35,549 nucleotides of DNA from Planctomycetota bacterium. GTDB lineage: Bacteria > Planctomycetota > Planctomycetia > Pirellulales > Pirellulaceae. Below are positions 8,539 to 17,290 of the stretch, piece after piece. Position 1 is the stretch's first letter; each line of letters starts with the position of its first letter. The translations under genes and the position numbers were made by a program. The stretch covers positions 1-35,549 of the forward strand of contig JAPOIJ010000034.1 in assembly GCA_029979005.1 (NCBI GenBank). The letters run 5' to 3'. The notes below the pieces were generated by a model that saw nothing but the letters and a program-made list of their open reading frames with translations, had not been told where the DNA came from and did not search any database.

Positions 8539-9711
8539 CTAGGGACGCTGTTTCGGGGGAATTAAGTTTTTTGCGGCGAACGGTAATTCGGGGTTCACGA
8601 GTCCTCGAGTTGCATAACCCGACTGCTGTTTGATCTTAAGAGCCTCAGTTATTTCTGGATGATCTGGCTCCCAATATCGGTTTGCCAAATCTCGTGGAAT
8701 GTTTTGATCTATCGGCCTTACGATTCGAAATCCGATGCCCTGCCCTGCTTTTGAAGTCGTCCAATGAGGGCTGTGGGGTAACATTGGCTCTTCTTCATAG
8801 AGGTTCGCTCCCGATATTTTTCGAGAAAGAATCTGGCAGTCTTTGGGCGAATCAAGGAAAGAGCCTCCAACGGCTACACGTTTTCTTTGTTCCGTTGGCC
8901 ACGCAATGGCCGTCAGTGATTCGAGTGCGTTTGCGTTGTTCAGAGGCAATGGGATGGAGGCTTGGCCGTCCAGCACCCATTCGGCGACGTTCCCCTGCAT
9001 GTCATAAATTCCCCACGGATTGGGAAGTTTTGTGGCTACTTTTTCACGCGTCTTCGAGTTTTGTCGAGTCCATGCAATTTTATTGAGTGTGTCATTCGAT
9101 GTCGCCGCGGCTTTTTGATTTGCTGTGGCAGCATACTGCCATTCAATTGCACTCGGCAGACGATAGGGAGTGGAAGTCAATTTGGTTAAGTACTTTGTAT
9201 AAGCTTTAGCTCCAAATTGGGACACCGTTCCGACGGGATGACTTGGTGTTCCACCGTAGTAATGCCTGCGGTAATTCTCATCGTAAATCAAACTCGGAGC
9301 GGTAATCGCGTCAATTTCATTGTCGGGATTGATTTGCCGAATTTTCAAATTGGCAAATTGGCGGAAGATGGAACCCAGATTCAAAAAGGGTTCGTATTGT
9401 TGCCAGGTGGTTTCGGTTTTGGCAATCCAAAATGGCGCGACATCTACCTCAACTGATTTTTTGTTTCCATTTTTTGTTGGAAGTAACAGATTGAATGTTC
9501 CAGCGGGCACCGGAACCATGTCAATGGAAGTCTCGGTACCTGGAATCAAGAAGGAGTAGGGAACTAAGTAAACGTCTCGGTAGGCAACATAGTTACCACT
9601 GGAGGGTTGCATTGTGGCGATCCCAAGTCGGTTGCTCTCTTGGGCGCGCGTTGCTACTGAGGCATTCGAAATGCAGACTAGAAGCAACAGGCTCAGCACA
9701 CTCTTGGACAT
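8539..9711 (-). CDS. Exported FGE-sulfatase (SUMF1) domain protein, probably not a true formylglycine-generating enzyme
   Basis: The 390-residue protein has a signal peptide (about 1-24) and an FGE-sulfatase domain: VPAGTF, FWIAKTETTWQQYEPF, HPVGTVSQFGAKAYTKYL, YRLPSAIEWQYAA, NPWGIYDMQGNVAEWV, VAVGGSFLDSPKDC and GIGFRIVRP. In true FGE the GGSW/F-L stretch is followed by a Cys, five residues before a second Cys. Here the first position is Asp and only the second Cys (in KDC) remains. The copper-binding Cys pair is therefore incomplete, so sulfatase activation is unlikely; a binding or structural role is more probable. It lies 26 bp downstream of the tricorn gene and is probably co-transcribed with it. 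Confidence 0.85.
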   Translation of the reverse strand: MSKSVLSLLLLVCISNASVATRAQESNRLGIATMQPSSGNYVAYRDVYLVPYSFLIPGTETSIDMVPVPAGTFNLLLPTKNGNKKSVEVDVAPFWIAKTETTWQQYEPFLNLGSIFRQFANLKIRQINPDNEIDAITAPSLIYDENYRRHYYGGTPSHPVGTVSQFGAKAYTKYLTKLTSTPYRLPSAIEWQYAATANQKAAATSNDTLNKIAWTRQNSKTREKVATKLPNPWGIYDMQGNVAEWVLDGQASIPLPLNNANALESLTAIAWPTEQRKRVAVGGSFLDSPKDCQILSRKISGANLYEEEPMLPHSPHWTTSKAGQGIGFRIVRPIDQNIPRDLANRYWEPDHPEITEALKIKQQSGYATRGLVNPELPFAAKNLIPPKQRP

Positions 9712-9737
9712 TAAGATGAATACTCAGTCACAGATAT

Positions 9738-12700
9738 TTATTGCCTAGGATTTTTCTTCGCCGAAGTCGGTTTCTTTTTTTGGCTGTCTAGCTGTTTGAG
9801 CATCACCTCAACCGCTCGCGCAATTTGTTTGTCTTCACCTTTTGATGCTGATTCAGGATCGTTCATGACCTTGTGATCGGGTTCCATCTGTTTGTTTTCA
9901 AGATATTCTCCCTGTTTGTTTTTCATTCCGACCTGAGGAACACCGACACGCATATCGCCTGACAAAGACGTTTCCCACCAGACGGCGGTCATCGTACCGG
10001 GGACGGGCATCCCGACAAGTTCACCGATCTTTAAAGCGCGGTAGGCAAATGGGAAACCGTTGGCATCGCTGTAGTTGCCCTCCCCCATGACCACGATCGA
10101 TGGTTTATTCCATTGGTCAAGAGAATCGCCTCGATATTCGCGACCGCGGACATGCATGGTGACGTATTCTTTACCACTGAGCAGTTTCGCTAGATCATTG
10201 TGAAGCCAGCCTCCACCGTTCCATCGAGTGTCAACAATGATCGCCTCTTTGTCGAAGTGTTGGCCAAGGATTTCAGAATAGGCGACGCGATAGCTTGCGT
10301 CGTTCATGCCGCGAATGTGAACATATCCCAAGCGACCGTTGGAGAGTTTGTCGACTAAATCACGTCGGTTTTTCACCCACCTTTCATAAAGCAATTGCCC
10401 TTCGGCTCCGGTCGAAATTGGTTTTGTGACTTCGTCAAATTTCGTACCGTCAGCACGCTGGATACTGAGTCGAACACGCTTCCCTGCCTTGTGATTCAAT
10501 AGCTGAGCCAGATTGGTTTTCCCATCGAGAGCAACGCCATCGACGGCGGTTAATTTCATCCCCGGCTTGATCGCGCTTTTTGCCTGCTTGAGAGGGCTTT
10601 TGTCAAGAATCTCGACAATTTCTAATGGCCCGTTCGTATCAGTGAGATCAAACAGCACGCCCAATGCCGCTGTACGGTCACCAGTTTTGGAGGGGGACGG
10701 CCGGTAAGTCACGCCAATGTGCGACGCGTTCAGCTCACCAGTCATTTCCGCCAAAAGATTGGCAAAATCCCGGTTGTTACTGATCGAGGGAAGTTTCGCT
10801 TGATAAGCCTGTTTCATTGCTTTCCAATCGATCCCGTGAAAAGTTGGATTGTAAAACTTATCATTGATTTGGCGCCATGAGTGCTCAAACATGTAATCTC
10901 TCTCGGCAGCCGGTTTAAGCTCCATAACAGCTTCGAGCGAAATAGGCTTGCTCTTTTCCGGGCTGCTAACGTCAGCGTAACTCAAACTGCTGCCGGACTT
11001 AAAAAAGAGTGTCTTTCCGTCCTTTGAAAGGATGAAGGACGCGCTTCCACCCCCCATTTTTTTCAGCAATTTTTCCTGACCTTCGCGCAGGTCACGCTCC
11101 CATAGCTCATTGCCTCCTGCGTGACGTAGCATGTAGTACAACTTGGTATTGTCTTCATTCAACACTGCGGAAGTGATATCCGCCGAGTTCCGTGTTAGCC
11201 GGACAGTACGGTCATCGAGGTCGTTCCAGTCAATTTCGATCTTTTTAACGGAGTCGGTTTTTTTCTCTTCAGAGCTACTTTCATTTTTTTCGTTTGCTTC
11301 GCGCAGTTCTTTTGCTAATTCGTACTCTTCTTTACTGAGTGTGAATTTGTCATAGGCGTCTTGCGTCAGAAACGTCGCCATGATGTCGAGTTCACGACCC
11401 CAGCTTCCGTGATCACGTTGTCCATAGCGACTACTTGCCCAGTAAACTACGTCCCCTGCCCGTCCCCAACCTGGTACGGTATCCAGATAGCCAGAATGGC
11501 TAATGTCGACCGGTGCCGCTGAGCCATCAGCGGGTACGATCCCAATATTTGTGATAAACAGACGGTCACGCGGGGCATAATCAGAAATCAACCACTTGCT
11601 ATCGGGCGACCAGGCAAAGGCAATGTCGCCGTCGGAATACGAATAATTGTGCTCACGCCCCAACGCGACATGGGTTGCACCGCTATCGCGATTCAGCACC
11701 TGAATTTCATCCCGCCCGGAGAGGTAGGCGATCTTTTTTCCGTCAGGAGAATAGGCTGGCTGAAAACTCTCGCGATCAGCCGAATGAATTTCTTTTTCTT
11801 CCACCTGAGTGGCAGCGAAGAAGTATTTTTCATTCTTGTCGGCAATCGTCGACTCATAAAGTTTCCATTTCCCCCCTCTTTCACCAGCATATAACAGTGT
11901 TCTTCCATCGGGGTGGAAGGAAACACTTCGTTCCTGTTCGGCAGTGTTGGTAATCCGTCGGGTGGTGGTGAAATCTCGACTGGTAACGAAGACTTCGCCG
12001 CGGGCAACGAAGGCAATTTCTTTGCCGTTTGGCGAAATGGCGAATCCGTTGATCGCGCTGCTCACGGGAGTTGTGATGTAGTCGTTGTCATGGGCGTCCG
12101 TTCGAAAACGAATCTTCAGTTCCTTTGGTGCTTGCCCTGGAACTTGGGTGTAGAGTTGGCCATGCTGTGTGTAGGCAAGCGTGTCATCTTTTGACATGGT
12201 GAGGTGGCGAACGGGGTGTGTTTCAAATTGTGAAATTTGCTGTTTCTTTTTACCGTTAGCGTCCATCTTCCATACATTGAAATTATTGTTGCCTTCTTCG
12301 GAGAGGTAATAAATATTTCCATCGCTGGCCCAGACGGGGTTGTGGTCGCCACCATCGAATTGGGTTAATTGTGAATGTTTCCCTGACTTAAGATCGTGTT
12401 TCCAGATGTCGCGAGCAAATGCGGAGATATCATGTTTTCGGAATGGTATCTCGTATGCTTTTTCATCGCGATAGAGAATTTGGTTTCCATCCTTGCTGTA
12501 TCGAGCCTCGGAACCGGCGATGGTTGAAACCATACTAGGCGTGCCGCCTTCGGTAGATATCTGATAGAGTTCCGCTAATCGACTGGTTGGGAACAGGCTT
12601 GCTTCGGCACTATCCGTTCGCCCGGATGAGAATAAAACGCCGTCGTTCGTTGGTGTGAAATCGGTAGGCACATCGTGAGCGCTGTGAAAAGTCAGACGGT

Positions 12701-13019
12701 TTGCTTTCCCTCCCTCAGCAGGCATCACAAAAATATCCAAGTTGCCATGGCGATCACTGGCAAACGCTATTTCCTTTCCATCATGAGACCAGACCGGATG
12801 CCCTTCCCAGGCATCGTGAATCGTTAGAGGCCTCGCATCTCCACCTTCGGCGGGAACAGAATAAATGTCGCCCTGATAGCTAAAGACGATCGTGGTTCCA
12901 TCGGGAGAAATTGCCGCGTGTCGAAACCAGTCGCTGTTCGCATGAGCGAACGAGGCAGAAAGTAAAAGCGCAGTTGAAATAAAGGCAATAAGCGGGCATC
13001 GATTCATCTGAGTGTTCAT
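9738..13019 (-). CDS. tri: Tricorn protease homologue (S41 serine peptidase with beta-propellers and PDZ)
   Basis: The 1093-residue exported protease carries a signal peptide in its first 27 residues (ATG at codon 1 or 5). Residues about 30-560 hold WD40/PD40-type propeller blades (repeated ISPDG, WSHDGKEIAF and WSPDSKW). A charged linker near 570-600 is followed by the C1 domain, a PDZ domain (about 790-870) and the S41 core. The catalytic set known for archaeal tricorn is visible: Ser766-His767 (ASHIG), Ser984-Asp985 (NYSDANGF) as nucleophile and oxyanion partner, and Glu1046 (MEPDH). It should degrade peptides in the periplasm. Family length is about 1050-1100, so it is complete. The symbol is by analogy with the bacterial homologues. 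Confidence 0.93.
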   Translation of the reverse strand: MNTQMNRCPLIAFISTALLLSASFAHANSDWFRHAAISPDGTTIVFSYQGDIYSVPAEGGDARPLTIHDAWEGHPVWSHDGKEIAFASDRHGNLDIFVMPAEGGKANRLTFHSAHDVPTDFTPTNDGVLFSSGRTDSAEASLFPTSRLAELYQISTEGGTPSMVSTIAGSEARYSKDGNQILYRDEKAYEIPFRKHDISAFARDIWKHDLKSGKHSQLTQFDGGDHNPVWASDGNIYYLSEEGNNNFNVWKMDANGKKKQQISQFETHPVRHLTMSKDDTLAYTQHGQLYTQVPGQAPKELKIRFRTDAHDNDYITTPVSSAINGFAISPNGKEIAFVARGEVFVTSRDFTTTRRITNTAEQERSVSFHPDGRTLLYAGERGGKWKLYESTIADKNEKYFFAATQVEEKEIHSADRESFQPAYSPDGKKIAYLSGRDEIQVLNRDSGATHVALGREHNYSYSDGDIAFAWSPDSKWLISDYAPRDRLFITNIGIVPADGSAAPVDISHSGYLDTVPGWGRAGDVVYWASSRYGQRDHGSWGRELDIMATFLTQDAYDKFTLSKEEYELAKELREANEKNESSSEEKKTDSVKKIEIDWNDLDDRTVRLTRNSADITSAVLNEDNTKLYYMLRHAGGNELWERDLREGQEKLLKKMGGGSASFILSKDGKTLFFKSGSSLSYADVSSPEKSKPISLEAVMELKPAAERDYMFEHSWRQINDKFYNPTFHGIDWKAMKQAYQAKLPSISNNRDFANLLAEMTGELNASHIGVTYRPSPSKTGDRTAALGVLFDLTDTNGPLEIVEILDKSPLKQAKSAIKPGMKLTAVDGVALDGKTNLAQLLNHKAGKRVRLSIQRADGTKFDEVTKPISTGAEGQLLYERWVKNRRDLVDKLSNGRLGYVHIRGMNDASYRVAYSEILGQHFDKEAIIVDTRWNGGGWLHNDLAKLLSGKEYVTMHVRGREYRGDSLDQWNKPSIVVMGEGNYSDANGFPFAYRALKIGELVGMPVPGTMTAVWWETSLSGDMRVGVPQVGMKNKQGEYLENKQMEPDHKVMNDPESASKGEDKQIARAVEVMLKQLDSQKKKPTSAKKNPRQ

Positions 13020-13396
13020 CCTGTGCGCGAGTTTAAGCTGTTTCTTAACTAGTATATGGATCGCAATGCGAGTTGGTTCGACCCAGAATGTTAATGCAGA
13101 CAGGATGATTTACTGGTTAAGCGATTTCAAGAGCCAGAGAACCAAACTTTTTCCAAATTCAATGACATTATCGTTTTGTGACAAATACGCGGATTAACAA
13201 TGATGCCTTTGATAAAAAAGGCGTGAACAAGCAAACGAATCTTACGAGCGAATTTCTGAATCAATTGGGGATTCTGTGAAATCAGCAAAGCGATCGCTCG
13301 AACTTTTGGAGAAGATTAACGCTACGTTGCAGCTGTTTCAGTTGGCATTTGTTAATATGATTTTTAGTCAAGGTACTCCTGATAGCCACCGATTTT
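13020..13396. other. Non-coding gap, tricorn start to PEP-CTERM gene stop
   Basis: No convincing gene is seen in these 377 bp. A perfect 6-bp hairpin (GCCTTT/AAAGGC, loop of 6) lies at 13205-13222 without a following T-run. The promoter of the tricorn/FGE-like unit should lie in the left part of this gap, but I cannot assign -35/-10 boxes. Confidence 0.5.
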
Positions 13397-14278
13397 TCAG
13401 GCACTCGTCGATCGCCTGCGGTAGCCAATACCCGTCAGTAGTCCGATGCCAAGTAGGATTGTGTGGCTGGGTTCAGGGATGGCAGCGATCCCCTCTATAA
13501 ACAGTCCAACATTTTTCGTTTGCCCAGCACTCATCGTGCCAATATCCCAACCAAATGCCGCGGTCATATCACCTGGTCCAAAGGTGGCGCCGCTGTTGGT
13601 TAGGTCTCCGTTGGCAAGTAATTTGGGTTCAATTGAATCGTACTCAGCTATCTCCCAGTTTTCGAAACTGTTCGTTCCATGAAAGACCGTTTCGTCGGAT
13701 GCCCCTTTTTGGATCATTCCTTGAAATTCAGAAGTATTCCAGCGACCACCAGTGTTGTTGGATGCCCCCCCCACGTCCCAGTCGTAATACTGAAACATTT
13801 CGACAGCAGTCAAATCCGTGCTGCCAACGTTTTCGAGTTCCATTGCGTAAGTTAAGGTGCCACCAAAATCATTCGTCCCAATTACCAACGCAATCGTTAA
13901 TTGTAAATCGTTTACTATCGGATTGTTCCCGTCTATAGTCCCGTAATCAATCGTAACTAAACCGACACTTCCAATGTTTTGAACGGAGTTTGATACGACG
14001 GCTCTTTGTGAACCAGAACCTTCGAAAGCGGCCGCGGTTCGTGTTTGCAATCCATCGGCCAGGTTTTGGTATCGAATCATTGGTACGAATGCGGTGGAGT
14101 AATTTCCATGCACCGACGAAATTGCACTTTCGCCCGTATCAGTGTTCCAAAGAAAGGTGCTTGTCCCATCGGTGATATTTACAATATCTGCCGGGCATTC
14201 GCCTTGTTGCCCATAAAAAGTCAGGACCGTGATTCCCAATGCGAACAGTATCTTCAGGTGATTCCGGTCGGCACTCAT
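13397..14278 (-). CDS. PEP-CTERM sorted exported protein
   Basis: The 293-residue protein has an N-terminal signal (LKILFALGITVLTFYG at about 8-23). It ends with a PEP-CTERM anchor: Pro-Glu-Pro at 268-270, a hydrophobic stretch (HTILLGIGLLTGIGY) and a terminal RRR cluster. Such tails are recognised by an exosortase and mark proteins for the cell envelope or an exopolysaccharide matrix. The body is Gly/Asn/Thr-rich and beta-like (YAMELENVG, YYDWDVGG, AFGWDIG), with no catalytic motif I recognise. No exosortase gene lies in this window. The ATG is preceded weakly by AGGA, 11 bases upstream. Confidence 0.88.
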   Translation of the reverse strand: MSADRNHLKILFALGITVLTFYGQQGECPADIVNITDGTSTFLWNTDTGESAISSVHGNYSTAFVPMIRYQNLADGLQTRTAAAFEGSGSQRAVVSNSVQNIGSVGLVTIDYGTIDGNNPIVNDLQLTIALVIGTNDFGGTLTYAMELENVGSTDLTAVEMFQYYDWDVGGASNNTGGRWNTSEFQGMIQKGASDETVFHGTNSFENWEIAEYDSIEPKLLANGDLTNSGATFGPGDMTAAFGWDIGTMSAGQTKNVGLFIEGIAAIPEPSHTILLGIGLLTGIGYRRRSTSA

Positions 14279-14801
14279 TTTGGGGGATTCCTATAATTAA
14301 CGAAAAATCAATTCGATATCTGATGAGTTTTAGGCTAATTAACGCGAGTAATTATTCAAGGGTTGGTGAGGAGAACTTAGTTCTTAAAGGTTGGATGTTT
14401 TTAGGAAAACTTCGTTTCTTGAGGCTCGCTGCGTGAAAAGTAACCTCGGGATGTGAAAGGCTGCCATCTCACATCGCTTTCTATTGTTGATTTTTTTCAA
14501 GCAAATTTGGCTTCTAACTTTCAATGATATGTTGTTTTTACCTTGCCTTACATTCATTCCAGCATCGAAATGATGTAACAATCATTAGTGATTCGAGGGA
14601 TTATTTGTTTTCGTCGAGTCCTTCCCAATGGCACGGGGCTTGCGGTTATTAAGACGCAATCGGGATTCCGGCGGCGCATTTTTTTCCTCGTTTGGTCGGA
14701 TCATACAATAAAAGACACCTACATAAGTGAGTGGTGACCGTGCGTTCCCTGAGTCCGAATGTAATTCTTGTAGGGTCGATCCAGTGAGATGTAAATGCGG
14801 T
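14279..14801. other. Non-coding gap, PEP-CTERM gene start to beta-helix gene stop
   Basis: These 523 bp hold AT-rich sequence near 14470-14560 and no gene that I can support. A minus-strand frame of 111 codons at 14585-14920 overlaps the end of the beta-helix gene and has no family features. The promoter of the PEP-CTERM gene is expected near 14279-14400. Confidence 0.5.
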
Positions 14802-16682
14802 CTAGTTGCGGCGTTGATATCCGACTGCAGGTTTGGGTTGATCAAAATCGTAAGCACCCATTGAGATTGGCCGGTTTGATGAATTGGCAGTGGGTTTATC
14901 TTGTCCTGCATCGGTTCCATTCATTCGTTTAGTGGGACGAAAGTCAAACGAACGAATATCACGAAGCTCGCTCAAAACAAGGGCGCGATTGTTTTCAGAT
15001 AAACCATACGGAGGCAGCTTGGGATTTTCCCAATACCAACTGCCACTGACGCCGGACAAGTTGTTGAAAACCCTCGTGTTAATGTTCTGTTTGACCAGCT
15101 CTTTCGTTTTCTGCGGCAGGCGATTTCGGGGAACCAGGATGTCGATTTTCGAGTTGTTAAAACAGGTGTTGTTATAGATATTGTGACCGTCCCCTTTGGT
15201 AACGATTCCCTTTTCCCGACAATTCCAAACAACATTGTGGTGGATTTGGAGCCGCCTCGCTCCATCATCTCCTCGGATTCCATTCCCTCCCCAGTGGAAA
15301 GCTTGGTGATCGTGGACCCAGTTGTAACGGATCTCTGTGCCGGCTGAACTTGCCCCAGACGTTTGGATGATGGCTCCATCACTTTGGCGCAAGCCGCAAT
15401 GGTGTAAATGACAGAACTCAACGAGGGAGGCCCCATGATTAGCCAGACGCAGACCTTCGGAACCGCCACTATGATCGAGTGTGACATAACGGACTGTTAC
15501 TGGAGCAGCGGCTAAAAGATCAATGCCGAATCCATAGTCTAATCCGTGCCAATCAATATCTTGAAACAAACAGTTCTCAATTAAATTTCGTTTACCACCC
15601 ACCGTCAAACCGGGGCCTTCGCTGTATTTGCAAACGACATTTCGAATCACATTGTCGTTGCCGAAGACTTCTGTCAAAACATCAACACTTGTCTCTCCAA
15701 ACCATTTTCGAGCATTAAAACTACTATTTAGTTCGTCTGAAAGCGGTGTGTTGGGTCCAAATGGGTTGGATATCGCTGATCCGAATTCAATGTGTATATT
15801 CTCTAATTGGCAGTGATTTACGTTTTTCATTCGGACCGTTGTCCCACGAAATTGAATTCCGGAAACCGTCAGATAGGCACAATCCTGACAGAGTATTCCC
15901 GTTGGATTGCCTTTGCTCTCAATCATCAATTGACGTGGGTTGCGTCCTTCGGGTGGGTAGAGTGTGAGTGCCTGCGACGCGTCATCGTAAAACCATTCTC
16001 CTGGTGCATCCAATGCCGCCTCACCATAGATGCAGTATCGATCAATCTCTGCGGGATGGCTTACTTTGACCAGTCTACTATTCGGATCGGTTTTATAGTT
16101 GAACCGATCTCTTCCCTTTTGGTGTTTGGTAATGACACGGCGAAACGTTTGCCACGAACCAATATTTAAAATTGCGACGCACCCCGTAAAGTCGAGATTC
16201 GAGGACGCTAGGTTGGAATCCACGAGGGTCCCATAGCTGGAATCCGCTTCGGCCTTGGGCCATTTGCTATTTTCCCAACGCTCGTTCCAACTCATGTTGG
16301 GCCAGCGAGCTGGTGTCATCATCACTTGATTCACAAAGAGTTGCCGCACCGGCTGGGTTACCTTTGTCTGGTAGACGCCTCGCCGGATTTCATTCCATTC
16401 CAATTTCAGTTCGTTTAAGCCACAAAACACCACACCCTTCCCGCCTAAAATTCGTATGGGTTTTTCGGGAGTCCCTTTTTTATGAATCACGATGGATTGA
16501 TAGTATCGGCCGGGTGCGAGTTGGATGGTTTGTCCGGGTTCAAGGTTGTCGACCGCCTGTTGAAGGTCATCCCCCGGCCCCAGCGAAATAATTCGGTCAT
16601 CAAAAGCGAAAGATGTTGAATGCGCACCAAATATAACCACAAGCAGTAGCAACGTGTTTTTTGAAAAACGGCAAATAAACAT
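14802..16682 (-). CDS. Secreted right-handed parallel beta-helix protein, pectate-lyase-like
   Basis: The 626-residue protein has a Sec signal (1-26, ending SFAF). Residues 33-75 (GDDLQQAVDNL, GQTIQLAPGRYYQSIVI, GTPEKPIRILG) are the typical start of DUF1565/'right-handed beta-helix' proteins. The middle (about 260-520) shows repeated coils rich in N, H, I and V: LENIHIEFG, VIRNVVCKYSEG, RNLIENCLFQDIDWHG, VEFCHLHHCG, TEIRYNWVHDH, RLQIHHNVVWNC and HNIYNNTCFNN. Such folds belong to polysaccharide lyases, epimerases and some glycoside hydrolases. No catalytic set could be assigned, so lyase activity is inferred only. Its setting among sulfatases and esterases supports a glycan substrate. Confidence 0.85.
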   Translation of the reverse strand: MFICRFSKNTLLLLVVIFGAHSTSFAFDDRIISLGPGDDLQQAVDNLEPGQTIQLAPGRYYQSIVIHKKGTPEKPIRILGGKGVVFCGLNELKLEWNEIRRGVYQTKVTQPVRQLFVNQVMMTPARWPNMSWNERWENSKWPKAEADSSYGTLVDSNLASSNLDFTGCVAILNIGSWQTFRRVITKHQKGRDRFNYKTDPNSRLVKVSHPAEIDRYCIYGEAALDAPGEWFYDDASQALTLYPPEGRNPRQLMIESKGNPTGILCQDCAYLTVSGIQFRGTTVRMKNVNHCQLENIHIEFGSAISNPFGPNTPLSDELNSSFNARKWFGETSVDVLTEVFGNDNVIRNVVCKYSEGPGLTVGGKRNLIENCLFQDIDWHGLDYGFGIDLLAAAPVTVRYVTLDHSGGSEGLRLANHGASLVEFCHLHHCGLRQSDGAIIQTSGASSAGTEIRYNWVHDHQAFHWGGNGIRGDDGARRLQIHHNVVWNCREKGIVTKGDGHNIYNNTCFNNSKIDILVPRNRLPQKTKELVKQNINTRVFNNLSGVSGSWYWENPKLPPYGLSENNRALVLSELRDIRSFDFRPTKRMNGTDAGQDKPTANSSNRPISMGAYDFDQPKPAVGYQRRN

Positions 16683-16892
16683 ATCGTTTTAGGAACCTTT
16701 TCATTGGAAGGATTTGCATGCAAGTGCAACGGTATTGTCGTGATTAGGAATTTGTCTAAAAACCATCTTGTTTCAAGTGGCTTCGAGTTGATTTAAGATA
16801 CTGTCTTCGCAAGAACCGCCCCGTCAATTTGCTCACAGATATAAGTAGATTGAATTGATTGAAAAACTTCACCCTCACCCTTTAGGATTGTG

Positions 16893-17086
16893 ATGGTGGA
16901 TGACCTAAAAATCCTTACGAGGACTCTAAGATAGAGTCAGAGTCGTCATCAGATCCGAAAGAAACTACGAAGGATCAGACATAGTCTCAGGTTGGTGTTC
17001 AAGTGCTGCTGCTCTTTGGAATAGCTCTGATTGTCTGATGGCTTGGCTTTTCTTCCTTGCTTGCTTATTTGTTCTAGCTGAACTAG
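16893..17086 (+). pseudogene. Decayed small membrane-protein gene of the planctomycete 'NPYE' N-terminus type
   Basis: An ATG at 16893 is preceded by AGGA with a 5-base spacing. It reads M-V-D-D, then needs one inserted base at about 16905 to continue as K-N-P-Y-E-D-S-K-I-E-S-E-S-S-S-D-P-K. That frame meets TAG at 16982 and TGA at 17036. Between and after these stops the same frame encodes hydrophobic runs (VQVLLLFGIALIV, WLGFSSLLAYLF), then TAG at 17075 and 17084. A short NPYE/NPYxSP head, a polar linker and membrane segments make a common layout of small planctomycete membrane proteins. One frameshift plus several in-frame stops argue for a pseudogene. The right end may be truncated by the neighbouring inverted repeat. 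Confidence 0.55.
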
Positions 17087-17122
17087 AGGGATCGTGGCTA
17101 CCCCATGGCTACGAAACCGTCA

Positions 17123-17200
17123 CGACTCACGCTGGCAAGCACCGCTATTTGTTGATTAACAAGTTATAACAACAAATAAAACAGCGAATCGCGTGAGTCG
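17123..17200. repeat. Imperfect 78-bp inverted repeat / hairpin element
   Basis: The outer arms CGACTCACGC (17123-17132) and GCGTGAGTCG (17191-17200) are perfect complements. Inner arms CGCT/AGCG (17143-17146 with 17183-17186) and ATTTGTTG/CAACAAAT (17147-17154 with 17170-17177) pair around a 15-base loop. The right arm carries a five-base bulge, AAAAC. No T-run follows, so it is not a classical terminator. It could be a small non-autonomous repeat or a structured RNA segment. Confidence 0.7.
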
Positions 17201-17212
17201 CTACTAGTTGAT

Positions 17213-17290
17213 GCGGCCTTATGTGCCGTTCACGGAGATTCAGGTTCTAGTACCCACAGGGACATGGAAGTTCAAATCCTCTCATCCGCT
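17213..17290 (+). pseudogene. Degenerate tRNA-Leu (anticodon CAG) with a well-preserved 3' half
   Basis: From 17237 the sequence follows a bacterial tRNA-Leu: the anticodon loop region GATTCAGGTTCTAG, a variable arm TACCCACAGGGACAT, the T loop TTCAAAT at 17271-17277 and an acceptor 3' strand CATCCGC at 17283-17289. The 5' half is damaged. The anticodon stem has two mismatches, the T stem has an A-C mismatch, the D arm is mostly missing and only GCGG (17213) hints at the acceptor start. No CCA follows and the discriminator would be T, not the usual A of tRNA-Leu. I read it as a pseudo-tRNA or the leftover 3' part from integration at a tRNA gene. Confidence 0.7.

Noticed and set aside
13070-13090. 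GGTTCGACCC resembling a tRNA T loop
   Set aside because: The flanks do not form a T stem or acceptor stem, and no anticodon arm is found nearby.
13205-13222. 6-bp hairpin as a terminator
   Set aside because: It is short, AT-rich and lacks a T-run. It lies far from the end of any gene reading toward it.
14585-14920. 111-codon minus-strand frame after the beta-helix gene
   Set aside because: It overlaps the real C-terminus of the beta-helix protein in another frame and shows no family features.
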